Origin: Acidobacteriota bacterium | GTDB taxonomy: Bacteria > Acidobacteriota > Vicinamibacteria > Vicinamibacterales > UBA2999 | DNA: 33,382 bases | NCBI GenBank assembly: GCA_020851325.1 | Contig: JADZCY010000305.1 | Span: 1 to 33,382 of the forward strand | Reading direction: 5' to 3' | Part shown: one piece after another, positions 1-8,711 of the stretch | How positions within the stretch are numbered: position 1 is the stretch's first letter | Layout of the letters: the number at the start of each line of letters is the position of its first letter | Translations under genes and position numbers: made by a program | Notes under the pieces: generated by a model | The model's database searches: none | The model's input: the letters and a program-made list of their open reading frames with translations, nothing else | What the model was told of the DNA's origin: nothing

Positions 1-60
1 AAAGCGGGACAACGTCCGGGCTTTGGCAGGAGATTCGACGATGACAAGAGGCTTCGGCAT
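1..60 (-). CDS. topA: DNA topoisomerase I, N-terminal fragment cut by window edge
   Basis: Only the first 20 codons are inside the window. They read MPKPLVIVESPAKARTLSRF, the hallmark N-terminus of type IA topoisomerase I (family pattern LVIVESPAKAxT), which relaxes negative supercoils. The start is the ATG whose complement is at 58-60. It lies 19 bases downstream of the dprA stop on the same strand, the classic dprA-topA order. No clear Shine-Dalgarno sequence is seen in the short gap, so it is probably read through from dprA. The Toprim domain and catalytic tyrosine are outside the window. Confidence 0.9.
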   Translation of the reverse strand, partial: MPKPLVIVESPAKARTLSRF

Positions 61-79
61 TTCGGCTCTGATGAACAGA

Positions 80-931
80 CTACGTTAGCACGCGCCGCTG
101 AAGGCGGAGGAAACGGGCGGATCCAATCCGCTGGACCTCGCCGGCCAGCTCCAATTGCAGCAGACGTGCCAGCACGGCCGCAGGACTCTCGCCTGTCTCG
201 GCCACGACGTCATCCACTGTGAATTCAACGGGTTCCGGCGATGGCTCGGCGCGCGACGGGCTCGCCGAAGTGTCAAACCATGCCATATCGGCGAGGATGT
301 CGTCGGCAGTTTCCACCAACCGTGCCCCGTCACGGATGAGCCGGTGACCACCGCTGTTGCGCCCCCCGGCCACGCGCCCGGGCATCACCAGCACGTCCTT
401 GCCCTGGTCCAGGGCGGCGGACGCGGTGATGAGCGCGCCGCTCTTTTCGGCCGCTTCCACCACCAGCACGACATCCGCGAGACCGCTGACCAGCCGGTTG
501 CGCTTGGGGAACAGCGGCGGCAACGGTGCGGTGTCCGGCGGATACTCGGACAGCACGGCGCCGGTGGCCGCCACGCGCGAGGCCAGGTCGTGATGTTCGT
601 TCGGGTAGATGCGGGCGAGGCCCGACCCGAGCACCGCGATGGTCCGTCCGCCGGCGTCGAGCGTGGCCTGATGGGCGGCGGCATCGATCCCACGCGCCAG
701 GCCGCTGATCACCACGACACCGGCCCGCGCCAGTTCACGGGCCACGCGCGCCGCGTTGTCCAGCCCGTCGCGCGACGCCGCCCGCGCGCCAACGATGGCA
801 ATCGAGGGTGTGGACCAGTCGGGCAGACGAGCCGGGTCGCCGAGGATCCAGAGTTGTTCGGGTGGCGAGGGAATCGCGCTCAGCCGCGCGGGGAACGCCG
901 GGGCATCGGCGTACAGGCACAACAGGGACAT
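80..931 (-). CDS. dprA: DNA processing protein DprA (Smf)
   Basis: This is a 283-residue DprA/Smf protein. The family binds incoming single-stranded DNA in the cytoplasm and loads RecA during natural transformation. The Rossmann-like core carries IAIVGAR (about 44-50), SGLARGID (76-83) and FPKRNRLVSGLA (141-152). A winged-helix region of the DML1 type fills about 232-283. The frame is open 37 codons further upstream, but the start at 931 is preferred: GGAG lies 6 bases before it and the conserved region begins soon after. From this start the protein lacks most of the N-terminal SAM-like domain found in many DprA proteins. It is followed by topA on the same strand. With the ComF-type gene at 5266 it hints at natural competence, which the window does not prove. 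Confidence 0.93.
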   Translation of the reverse strand: MSLLCLYADAPAFPARLSAIPSPPEQLWILGDPARLPDWSTPSIAIVGARAASRDGLDNAARVARELARAGVVVISGLARGIDAAAHQATLDAGGRTIAVLGSGLARIYPNEHHDLASRVAATGAVLSEYPPDTAPLPPLFPKRNRLVSGLADVVLVVEAAEKSGALITASAALDQGKDVLVMPGRVAGGRNSGGHRLIRDGARLVETADDILADMAWFDTSASPSRAEPSPEPVEFTVDDVVAETGESPAAVLARLLQLELAGEVQRIGSARFLRLQRRVLT

Positions 932-1005
932 ACCGGACTCCACGTCGCCCGGCGCCCCAAACCTCTCTCGCAGCCTACATCGTCTGAAGGGTGAGATGCC
1001 ACCGG

Positions 1006-1032
1006 CCACAGATGCCACAGATGACACAGACG
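1006..1032. repeat. Short tandem repeat, three 9-base units (CCACAGATG type)
   Basis: CCACAGATG occurs at 1006-1014 and 1015-1023, followed by the variant ACACAGACG at 1024-1032. It lies in the spacer between the divergent dprA and TPR genes, just upstream of the likely promoter of the TPR gene. No function can be assigned. Confidence 0.7.
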
Positions 1033-1047
1033 TCACGGGCAAATCGC

Positions 1048-1076
1048 TTGCTGCCCTCTGGTGCTGTCGCTATAGT
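1048..1076 (+). promoter_or_regulatory. Likely sigma-70-type promoter of the TPR-lipoprotein pair
   Basis: TTGCTG at 1048-1053 and TATAGT at 1071-1076 are separated by 17 bases, the ideal spacing. The -10 matches the consensus at five of six positions and the -35 at three. The start codon is at 1093, so the leader would be only about 10 bases, and there is no Shine-Dalgarno sequence before it. Confidence 0.5.
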
Positions 1077-1092
1077 GACGACAGAGCCAGTC

Positions 1093-1449
1093 ATGCCTGC
1101 CCGTCCCCTGACGCTCGCCGTTGCCGTGTTCCTCATGCTTGCCGCGCCCGTGTGGGCCGAGCAGCGGGATGCGGCGAAGGAACAGGTCGAGTTCGGCGTC
1201 CAGGTGGCGCAGCGCGGTTTGTGGCGAGAGGCCATCTATCGTTGGGAACGCGCCACCCAACTGGATGCGACCTACGCGCCCGCGTTCAACAACCTCGCGG
1301 TGGCGTATGAGCAGGTGGGAGACCGGGAGAAAGCCCGCGCGGCCTATGAAAAGGCCATCGCGTTGCAGCCCGGCAACACGCTCATCAGGCAGAACTTCGA
1401 CCTGTTCAAGGAACTCAATGACCGCGCGGCTCGGAAAGATCCTCAGTAG
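1093..1449 (+). CDS. Small exported TPR-repeat protein
   Basis: The product is 118 residues. Residues 1-22 form a signal peptide (MPARP, a hydrophobic core, then APVWA before EQ), so it is exported and probably periplasmic. Residues about 30-100 hold two to three tetratricopeptide helices; the pattern YAPAFNNLAVAYEQVGD followed by ARAAYEKAIALQPGN is typical of TPR. TPRs mediate protein-protein contacts, and the partner is unknown. The ATG at 1093 is chosen because the signal peptide begins there; the frame is open upstream to 991. Its 3' end overlaps the lipoprotein gene by 32 bases, so the two are probably co-translated. Confidence 0.8.
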   Translation: MPARPLTLAVAVFLMLAAPVWAEQRDAAKEQVEFGVQVAQRGLWREAIYRWERATQLDATYAPAFNNLAVAYEQVGDREKARAAYEKAIALQPGNTLIRQNFDLFKELNDRAARKDPQ

Positions 1450-2215
1450 TCTCGGCGCCGGCCTCCTCGCGACCTCGCTCGCCGCCTGCGGTGCCGGCGG
1501 GTTCGTCGAGATTCCCATCGAAACCCCGATCGCCCCGAAGCTCGACGTCACCAAGTTCCAGCGGGTGTATGTCGCCGGCTTCCTGGCGGGCGCCAACGAA
1601 GACGTCGACGCCAACATGGAAACGGTGCGTCTGCTGCGCAGCCAGTTGCGCAACAAGAACGTGCTGCGCGTGGTGGACGCCGATACCGTGCCGCTGGCGG
1701 AACGGGCGCTGAAGGACGCGCCGGCGCCGGCCGGCACGCCGGAGACGCCGGCCGTCGATCCGGCGACGGGCCAGTTGCCGCCGGTGACGACGGAAGCCGA
1801 CCTCGAGCCGTATACGAAGGTGTTCTCCGACGCCAGCTACTGGAAGCAGGTCGGCGAAGAGCACGAACAGCCGCTCATCGTCACCGGCTCGGTGCTGTTC
1901 GTGCCGCAGGAACGCTCCGGGTTCGTCCAGCGCGAGCAGGAAGTCTACGACTCGTTCGGCCGCCGCACGGTGGTGCCGGTGCGCACCTACATGGAGCGCA
2001 AGGGCTACGTCCTGCGGCCGACGTTCGTCTTCATCGACGGCCGCACCGGCGAGCAGCTCTATTCCGAATCGTTCCGCGAGGAAGTGCTCTACAACGCCAC
2101 GCAGCAGACGCCGGCGCTGTCGTCGTACTTCGAGCTGATGGACCGGCTGCTGCCGACGTTCCTGAACACGCTGAGTGCGCAGCGGATCAAGGGAAACAGG
2201 GTGCTCCTGAAGTAG
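1418..2215 (+). CDS. Putative lipoprotein of unknown function
   Basis: This 265-residue protein has a lipoprotein signal: MTARLGKI, a hydrophobic stretch, then a lipobox LAAC with the acylated cysteine at residue 24. The mature protein is predicted to be membrane-anchored. A proline-rich, acidic segment (about 95-130) splits two conserved-looking parts. The second part contains VTGSVLFVPQE, a Tyr/Arg-rich stretch and FVFIDGRTGEQLYSESF. I do not recognise a named family. The start at 1418 places the signal peptide at the N-terminus and lies inside the end of the TPR gene, so translational coupling is likely. A shared envelope role of the two proteins is inferred only from their arrangement and export signals. 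Confidence 0.8.
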   Translation: MTARLGKILSSLGAGLLATSLAACGAGGFVEIPIETPIAPKLDVTKFQRVYVAGFLAGANEDVDANMETVRLLRSQLRNKNVLRVVDADTVPLAERALKDAPAPAGTPETPAVDPATGQLPPVTTEADLEPYTKVFSDASYWKQVGEEHEQPLIVTGSVLFVPQERSGFVQREQEVYDSFGRRTVVPVRTYMERKGYVLRPTFVFIDGRTGEQLYSESFREEVLYNATQQTPALSSYFELMDRLLPTFLNTLSAQRIKGNRVLLK

Positions 2216-2225
2216 GACCGAAAGG

Positions 2226-2276
2226 ACCGGCGCTGCGCGCCGGTAGGATGTCAGGACCGCCGCTGCGCGGCGGTCC
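2226..2276. repeat. Pair of perfect GC palindromes, REP-like
   Basis: Two adjacent perfect hairpins lie between the lipoprotein gene and rplU. Hairpin 1 has stems ACCGGCGC (2226-2233) and GCGCCGGT (2237-2244) with loop TGC. Hairpin 2 has stems GGACCGCCGC (2254-2263) and GCGGCGGTCC (2267-2276) with the same loop. The linker is AGGATGTCA. Related palindromes with the same AGGACCG lead and CGGTAGG tail recur at 10377-10464, so this is a dispersed family. No T-run follows, so intrinsic termination is doubtful. Confidence 0.85.
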
Positions 2277-2291
2277 CCGTCTTTTCCGTGC

Positions 2292-2297
2292 TACACT
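2292..2297 (+). promoter_or_regulatory. Possible -10 element for rplU-rpmA
   Basis: TACACT at 2292-2297 matches TATAAT at four positions and follows the REP-like hairpins. No good -35 sequence is seen at the right distance. A transcript from here would carry a leader of about 55 bases before rplU. Confidence 0.3.
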
Positions 2298-2358
2298 ACC
2301 GAGTTCCTGCGCCCAGCCGGGTCCGGTCCGGGTGCAATCCATCAAGCGGAGAGTGACC

Positions 2359-2673
2359 GTGTTTGCGATTATCAAGGCCTCCGGCCGCCAGTTCCGCGTC
2401 GAGCCCGGCGCCATCATCGCCATCGATGGCCATACCGGTGAGGCCGGCGAGGCCGTGTCCTTCGACCAGGTGCTGCTCGTCGGCCAGGACGCCGGCGACG
2501 TCGTCACCGGCGCGCCGTTCATCGATGGCGCCAGGGTCGTCGGCGTCATCGACCGCACCGACAAGACCAAGAAGATCCGCGTGTTCAAGAAGAAGCGCCG
2601 CAAGCAGTACCGCCGGACGCAGGGCCACCGCAGCCTGCTGACCCGCGTGCGCATCACCGACATCCAGGCATAG
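2359..2673 (+). CDS. rplU: 50S ribosomal protein L21
   Basis: The product is 104 residues, the normal L21 length. It is a primary binding protein of 23S rRNA in the large ribosomal subunit. [16 protein letters not shown] at the N-terminus, the basic segment [15 protein letters not shown] (about 74-88) and the ending RVRITDIQA are diagnostic. The start is GTG at 2359, preceded by GGAG at 2348-2351 and giving the expected N-terminus; the frame is open upstream to 2248. rpmA follows after 4 bases, the almost universal rplU-rpmA-obg order. Confidence 0.96.
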   Translation: MFAIIKASGRQFRVEPGAIIAIDGHTGEAGEAVSFDQVLLVGQDAGDVVTGAPFIDGARVVGVIDRTDKTKKIRVFKKKRRKQYRRTQGHRSLLTRVRITDIQA

Positions 2674-2677
2674 CGTC

Positions 2678-2935
2678 ATGGCAACAAAAAAGGGACAGGG
2701 CAGTTCTCGTAACGGACGCGACTCGAACTCGCAGCGCCTCGGCGTCAAGCGGTTCGACGGCAACCTCGTCACCGGCGGCTCGATCCTCGTCCGCCAGCGT
2801 GGCCGCAAGTTCAAGCCGGGCCAGAACGTCGGGATGGGCAAGGACGACACGTTGTTCGCGAAGGTCACCGGCACGGTGAAGTTCGAGGACCACGGCAGCC
2901 GCGGCCGCTTCATCTCGATCCACCCGGTCAAGTAA
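2678..2935 (+). CDS. rpmA: 50S ribosomal protein L27
   Basis: The product is 85 residues, the normal L27 length. L27 sits near the peptidyl transferase centre of the large subunit. [19 protein letters not shown] and the core [26 protein letters not shown] (in part) are strongly conserved family segments. The N-terminus MATKKGQG has Thr where many bacteria have His (MAHKKG). There is no sign of the cleavable N-terminal extension known from Firmicutes. It lies 4 bases after rplU and is almost certainly co-transcribed with it. Confidence 0.97.
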   Translation: MATKKGQGSSRNGRDSNSQRLGVKRFDGNLVTGGSILVRQRGRKFKPGQNVGMGKDDTLFAKVTGTVKFEDHGSRGRFISIHPVK

Positions 2936-2950
2936 CCGCTCACGAACAGA

Positions 2951-3053
2951 AACCACGCACGCGCGGCGTTCCACGCGAGGGTCGATGCGCCGGCAGTGCC
3001 AGGCGACATCGCGTCCCGCGTGAACCTCCGCGTGATCGTGGTTTTTCCTTTTT
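2951..3053 (+). terminator. Terminator-like long-range stem and T-tract between rpmA and obg
   Basis: AACCACG-CACGCG (2951-2963) pairs with CGCGTG-AT-CGTGGTT (3029-3043), giving 13 base pairs with a two-base bulge. The T-rich run TTTTTCCTTTTT (3042-3053) follows at once. The enclosed loop is about 65 bases and contains a competing pairing, CACGCGAGG (2972-2980 region) with CCTCCGCGTG (3025-3034). The structure ends 5 bases before the obg start codon. It may be a terminator or attenuator; the long loop makes a simple intrinsic terminator uncertain. Confidence 0.4.
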
Positions 3054-3055
3054 GA

Positions 3056-4791
<1,736 letters not shown>

Positions 4792-4818
4792 CGTCCGGAC
4801 CTCTGGAGCCCGTATTGC

Positions 4819-5241
4819 ATGACCGATGCTCGTCCTCGCCGCCCACGTGCCCGTAAGACCGCCGCGCCGGCCAAGGCGCCCAGCCGCCCGCGGCTGCCGA
4901 AGGCGATTCAGACCGCCCTCGCGGCCGCCGACGACAAGAAGGCGCTGAACCTGGCCGTGCTGGATCTGCGCAAGAGCGACGCGTTCACGGATTTCTTCGT
5001 GATCGCGACGGGCGCCAATCCGCGGCAGGTACAGGCGATTGCCGATGGCGTGGAACAGGCACTCAAGGCCGACGGCGTGCGGCCCTCGAACGTCGAGGGC
5101 TTCCAGCGCGCCGAGTGGATCCTGCTGGACTACTTCGACTTCGTCGTCCACGTGTTCTCGCCGGCGGCGCGCGGCTTCTACGGGCTGGAACGCCTGTGGG
5201 CGACGGCGAAGCTCATTCAAATCAGCGACGTCCCGGCGTAG
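4819..5241 (+). CDS. rsfS: Ribosomal silencing factor RsfS
   Basis: This 140-residue protein belongs to the RsfS/YbeB/Iojap family, which binds L14 and blocks subunit joining when nutrients are low. The conserved core begins around residue 30 and contains DLRKSDAFTDFFVIATG, the segment AEWILLDYFDFVVHVF, and YGLERLW near the end. The first 25-30 residues form an Arg/Lys/Pro/Ala-rich extension absent from short homologues. GGAG at 4804-4807 sits somewhat far from the ATG at 4819. It lies 27 bases after nadD, the usual order. Confidence 0.95.
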   Translation: MTDARPRRPRARKTAAPAKAPSRPRLPKAIQTALAAADDKKALNLAVLDLRKSDAFTDFFVIATGANPRQVQAIADGVEQALKADGVRPSNVEGFQRAEWILLDYFDFVVHVFSPAARGFYGLERLWATAKLIQISDVPA

Positions 5242-5265
5242 CCCCCTTCCCCACCGGCCGGCGGG

Positions 5266-5931
5266 ATGATCGCCGGCCTCAACCACGCGTTCGCGCTGCT
5301 CTTCGCCACGCGCTGTGCCGCGTGTGCGGCGCTCAACACGCGTCCGTTCGACAACGCGGTATGTCCGGACTGCTGGGCCGCGATCGATCGCTTCGATGGC
5401 GGCGGCATCCTGCACTGGCCGGCCGCACGCATCACCGCTCATGCCGCCATCGGTCCGCACGAGGGGCCGCTGCGCGTCATCGTCCAGGCGTTGAAGTACG
5501 ACGGCCGGCGTTCGGTGGCGGCACGGCTGTCGATGCTGATGCGCGACGCCGGACGTCCGTTGCTGGCCGCCGCGGATGTCGTGGTGCCCGTGCCCTTGCA
5601 CCGGCGACGTGCGTGGACTCGTGGTTTCAATCAGGCGGATCTGCTGGCGCGTGGGCTTGGCCGTCCGGTCGCTCGGCTGCTGCGACGCCAGCGATCGACG
5701 GCACCGCAAGTATCGCTGCCGGCCGACGCGCGTCGTCAGAACGTCGATGGCGCGTTCGCGCTGGTGCGCTGGCCGCCGCCACGCGTGCGCGATCGACGCA
5801 TCCTTCTCGTGGACGATGTGTTCACCACCGGCGCGACGCTCGAGGCCTGCGCGCGCGTGCTGCACGAGGCTGGTGCGCGCGAGGTGATGGCGCTTACAGC
5901 CGCGCGAGCCGTGATTGGACGGCGGTCATGA
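5266..5931 (+). CDS. ComF family protein (phosphoribosyltransferase fold)
   Basis: The product is 221 residues. An N-terminal zinc-finger-like segment holds C17, C20, C33 and C36 (CAAC and CPDC). The C-terminal half is a type I phosphoribosyltransferase fold with the PRPP-binding motif ILLVDDVFTTGATLEA (about 179-194). Midway, VVVPVPLHRRRAWTRGFNQADLLA is typical of ComF. Homologues take part in DNA uptake in competent bacteria (ComFC, GntX), though the biochemical role is poorly defined. It follows rsfS by 24 bases. Its last 38 bases overlap the end of the oppositely oriented tmk. Confidence 0.9.
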   Translation: MIAGLNHAFALLFATRCAACAALNTRPFDNAVCPDCWAAIDRFDGGGILHWPAARITAHAAIGPHEGPLRVIVQALKYDGRRSVAARLSMLMRDAGRPLLAAADVVVPVPLHRRRAWTRGFNQADLLARGLGRPVARLLRRQRSTAPQVSLPADARRQNVDGAFALVRWPPPRVRDRRILLVDDVFTTGATLEACARVLHEAGAREVMALTAARAVIGRRS

Positions 5932-6487
5932 CGGCGTTGGCCACGACGTCCACGTCCTGCTGCCCGTCGATCAGCACCCAGTCCGGCGCCTTCGACTGAC
6001 GCTGATAGCTCTCGCGCACGCGCGACAGCAGCGGCATGTCGCGCTCGAACTTGTCGCGCGCCGCCTGCTTGCGCGCCAGCGACGCCTCGGGCGGAATGTC
6101 CAGCACCATGGTGAGCGACGGCGTCGGCAGGTGACGCTGCACGTCGCGCAGCCAGTCAGGATCGATGCCCTGCGCTTCGCCGTAGGCAATGCTCGACGCC
6201 AGGTAGCGATCGCAGATGACGATGGCGTCGGCGGCGAGCCAGTCGAGGATGCGCGGACGGAACTCGTAGCGGTTGGCGATGTAGAGCAGCTGCAGTGTTT
6301 CGGCGTCGTAGTCGCGTTCACCGGCGAGCGCGCGTCCGATCTCGGTGCCGATCGCCGTCGGATACTCGGGAAACGACAGGAACTCGACACGCCGTCCTTT
6401 GGCGCGAAAGTGCGCGGCCAGGCGTTCCGCCTGTGTCTGCTTGCCGCTCTGATCCAGACCTTCGAACGCGAACAACCACCCTGCCAT
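5894..6487 (-). CDS. tmk: Thymidylate kinase
   Basis: This 197-residue enzyme phosphorylates dTMP to dTDP for DNA synthesis. The P-loop FEGLDQSGKQTQ (8-19), DRYLASSIAYGEAQG (the DR[YH] motif that binds dTMP) and a lid-type region rich in Arg/Lys (ARKQAARDKFERD) are seen. The P-loop reads GKQT where the Walker A consensus has GK[ST]T, so Q17 replaces the usual Ser/Thr. The start at 6487 gives the standard family N-terminus and overlaps the lysA stop (TGATG); the frame is open upstream to 6544. It is likely co-transcribed with lysA. Confidence 0.93.
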   Translation of the reverse strand: MAGWLFAFEGLDQSGKQTQAERLAAHFRAKGRRVEFLSFPEYPTAIGTEIGRALAGERDYDAETLQLLYIANRYEFRPRILDWLAADAIVICDRYLASSIAYGEAQGIDPDWLRDVQRHLPTPSLTMVLDIPPEASLARKQAARDKFERDMPLLSRVRESYQRQSKAPDWVLIDGQQDVDVVANAVMTAVQSRLARL

Positions 6488-7680
6488 CACACCTCCAGCG
6501 CCAGCATGTCGTCCAGTGTCTGACGACGGCGCGTGACGGTCCACGCCTCGCCATCGAGCAGCACCTCGGGCGGCAGCAGCCGGCGCAGGTAATTCGATCC
6601 CATTGCCGCGCCGTAGGCGCCGGCGTCACGAACGATCACGAGGTCGCCGACCTCGACCGGCGGCAGCGCGCGGTCGCGGGCGAACGTGTCGGTGCTTTCG
6701 CAGATCGGTCCGACGATATCCACCGGCACCTCCGCGCCAGGGCGCGGGTGCACGGGTTCGATGCGATGGAACGCGTCGTACAGCGCCGGGCGCATCAACT
6801 CGGTCATGCCGGCGTCGAGTACGACGAACCGCTTTGCGCCGGGGAACTGCTTCACGTCCACGACGCGCGTCAGCAACACCCCCGCCGCGCCGACGAGCAC
6901 GCGACCGGGCTCTATGGCCAGCAGCAGATCGGTATGCTTCGCCGCGCGAACGATGCGGCGCACGTACTCGTCTGGATCCGGCGCCGTGCCGCCGTCGTAG
7001 GCAATGCCGAGGCCGCCGCCGAAGTCCAGATGCTCGATCGGCAGCCCCTGCGCGCGCAGGTCTGTGGCCAGCGCCACCACGGCTTCCGCGGCCCGCTCCA
7101 GCGGATCGAGCGCGGTGATCTGCGAGCCGATGTGCACGTGGATCCCGACGGCAGCCAGCGACGGGCGCGCCGCGATCTCGCGGAACAGCGCCGGCGCGGC
7201 GTCGATGGGCACGCCGAACTTGTTGGACTTGAGGCCCGTGGAAATGTGCGGATGGCTGCGTGCGTCGATGTCGGGATTGACGCGCAGCGCGACGCGCGCG
7301 ACGGCTCCGCGGTCAGCGGCCAGGCGCGCCAGGCGATCGAGTTCACCGGGTGACTCGACGTTGATGGCCAGCAGATCCAGATCGACGGCGCGCGCCAGTT
7401 CGTCGGCGCGCTTGCCGACACCGGTGAACACGATGTCGCGCGGCGTGCAGCCGCAGCGCAGCGCCACTTCCACTTCGCCGATGGAGTTGGCGTCGGCGCC
7501 GCTGCCAAGCGAGCGCAGCAGCCGCACCAGCGCCAGCGACGAATTCGCCTTCAACGCGTAGTGGATGGCGTGCGGCCGATCGCCGAAGGCGGCGTCGAGA
7601 CGGGCGTAGGCGGTGCGGATGGCGCCGGCGTCGTAGACGTAGGCAGGCGTGCCCACGGCGTCAGCAATCTGGTCGAACAT
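6487..7680 (-). CDS. lysA: Diaminopimelate decarboxylase
   Basis: This 397-residue PLP enzyme of fold type III decarboxylates meso-diaminopimelate to lysine, the last step of lysine synthesis. The N-terminus reads TPAYVYD. K44 in HYALKANSS is the PLP lysine. HIGSQI, the glycine-rich DFGGGLG and CESTDTFARD (active-site Cys of the partner subunit) follow in family order, and DAGAYGAAMGSNYL closes the barrel. The start at 7680 fits the family N-terminus; the frame is open upstream to 7812, but that part is low-complexity. A TATGAT box ends 9 bases before the ATG and no Shine-Dalgarno sequence is seen. Confidence 0.95.
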   Translation of the reverse strand: MFDQIADAVGTPAYVYDAGAIRTAYARLDAAFGDRPHAIHYALKANSSLALVRLLRSLGSGADANSIGEVEVALRCGCTPRDIVFTGVGKRADELARAVDLDLLAINVESPGELDRLARLAADRGAVARVALRVNPDIDARSHPHISTGLKSNKFGVPIDAAPALFREIAARPSLAAVGIHVHIGSQITALDPLERAAEAVVALATDLRAQGLPIEHLDFGGGLGIAYDGGTAPDPDEYVRRIVRAAKHTDLLLAIEPGRVLVGAAGVLLTRVVDVKQFPGAKRFVVLDAGMTELMRPALYDAFHRIEPVHPRPGAEVPVDIVGPICESTDTFARDRALPPVEVGDLVIVRDAGAYGAAMGSNYLRRLLPPEVLLDGEAWTVTRRRQTLDDMLALEV

Positions 7681-7689
7681 CGGCCAGCG

Positions 7690-7695
7690 ATCATA
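7690..7695 (-). promoter_or_regulatory. Possible -10 box of a leaderless lysA transcript
   Basis: On the minus strand TATGAT (complement of 7690-7695) matches the -10 consensus at five of six positions. Nine bases separate it from the lysA ATG, so transcription would start at or next to the start codon. No -35 consensus is seen. Confidence 0.4.
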
Positions 7696-7730
7696 GCGCG
7701 AAGCCCGGCCGGTCGGCCCGGGGATCGTGG

Positions 7731-7736
7731 TATTCT
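7731..7736 (+). promoter_or_regulatory. Possible -10 box for the sigma factor operon
   Basis: TATTCT at 7731-7736 lies 35 bases before the chosen sigma factor start in an otherwise GC-rich spacer. No matching -35 is visible. An alternative sigma promoter is equally possible. Confidence 0.25.
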
Positions 7737-7771
7737 GGCCCGCGCCTCCCCGGGGCAGCCAGCCGCGCCTC

Positions 7772-8371
7772 ATGCCAGATCCGTCTCCCGCTCCCATCGA
7801 CGCCATCGACACGCTGATCCAGCGCTGTCTCGCCGGCGATCAGCAGGCCTGGGACGAGATCGTCCGTCAGCATCGGCGCAAGGTCTTCAACATCGCCTAC
7901 AAGTTCACCGGCAAGCACGACGAAGCCGAGGATCTGACGCAGGACATCTTCCTGAAGATCTTCAAGTCGCTGCACACCTTCGATCGCCGCGCCAACTTCC
8001 AGACGTGGCTGGTGAGCGTGTCGCGCAACCTGTGCATCGATCATTACCGCAGCGTCCGCAAGGAACGCGAGACGATCGATCGCGACATCGACGCCGGACA
8101 ACTGACGCCGGCGTCCAACACGCCGAGCGCCTACGCCGAGCTCGAACTGCGCGGCCGCGTCGATCTGCTGCGGCGGGCGATGGACGAACTGCAGCCGACG
8201 CTGCGCACCGCCGTCATGCTGCGCGACCTCCAGGAACTCTCCTATCAGGAAATCGCCGACCGCCTGCACCTGCCGGAGGGCACGGTGAAGTCCCGCATCA
8301 ATCGCGGCCGTACGGAACTGGCGCGCCAGATCCAGCGGCTCCGCGTCGAACTCGAAGGGGTACGAGGATGA
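7772..8371 (+). CDS. ECF-type RNA polymerase sigma factor
   Basis: The product is 199 residues. The region-2 signature is YKFTGKHDEAEDLTQDIFLKIF (about 44-65), which contacts core polymerase and the -10. A region-4 helix-turn-helix, LSYQEIADRLHLPEGTVKSRI (about 158-178), reads the -35. The two are joined by a short linker as in ECF (sigma-70 family group IV) proteins. The ATG at 7772 is preferred over 7727 because the earlier part is low-complexity. Its stop overlaps the STAS gene as ATGA. No transmembrane anti-sigma factor is adjacent, which is unusual for an ECF gene, so control may run through the STAS protein or a distant partner. Confidence 0.88.
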   Translation: MPDPSPAPIDAIDTLIQRCLAGDQQAWDEIVRQHRRKVFNIAYKFTGKHDEAEDLTQDIFLKIFKSLHTFDRRANFQTWLVSVSRNLCIDHYRSVRKERETIDRDIDAGQLTPASNTPSAYAELELRGRVDLLRRAMDELQPTLRTAVMLRDLQELSYQEIADRLHLPEGTVKSRINRGRTELARQIQRLRVELEGVRG

Positions 8372-8709
8372 ACCTCACGACCGACAGAACCGACGACGTC
8401 GCCATCGTCCGCATCGGCGAGAGCCGGATGATGTATCCGCTGCTCCAGGAATTCTCGGGCACGGTGAGCGGGCTGGTCAGCGGCGGCGATCGCAAGGTGC
8501 TGATCGATCTCGCCAACGTCACCTACGTGGACTCGGCGACCATCGGCTGCCTGATGGATCTCTATCGCCAGACCACCGCGGCGGGCGGCGTGCTGCGGTT
8601 GAGCGGCGTGCAGAAGCGCGTCGAGACCATGCTGACGATGACCGGCGCGCACAACTTCCTGAAGATGTTCCCCGACGAAGCCAGCGCCATCCAGAGTTTC
8701 GGGGGCTAG
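8368..8709 (+). CDS. STAS domain protein (anti-sigma factor antagonist type)
   Basis: This 113-residue protein is a single STAS domain: a beta strand (VAIVRIGESRM), KVLIDLANVTYVDSATIGCLMDL (about 46-68), then alternating helices and strands. Classical members are anti-anti-sigma factors that bind a kinase/anti-sigma and are switched by phosphorylation of a serine in DSSG. Here the loop reads VDSATIG, keeping the Ser after Asp but lacking the usual Gly. The start overlaps the sigma factor stop as ATGA and the next gene begins 2 bases after its stop. A partner-switch role for the upstream sigma factor is inferred from this coupling only. Confidence 0.85.
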   Translation: MNLTTDRTDDVAIVRIGESRMMYPLLQEFSGTVSGLVSGGDRKVLIDLANVTYVDSATIGCLMDLYRQTTAAGGVLRLSGVQKRVETMLTMTGAHNFLKMFPDEASAIQSFGG

Positions 8710-8711
8710 CC

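Noticed and set aside
2226-2276. Intrinsic terminator after the lipoprotein gene
   Set aside because: The hairpins are strong but no T-run follows, and the same palindromes recur elsewhere as a repeat family.
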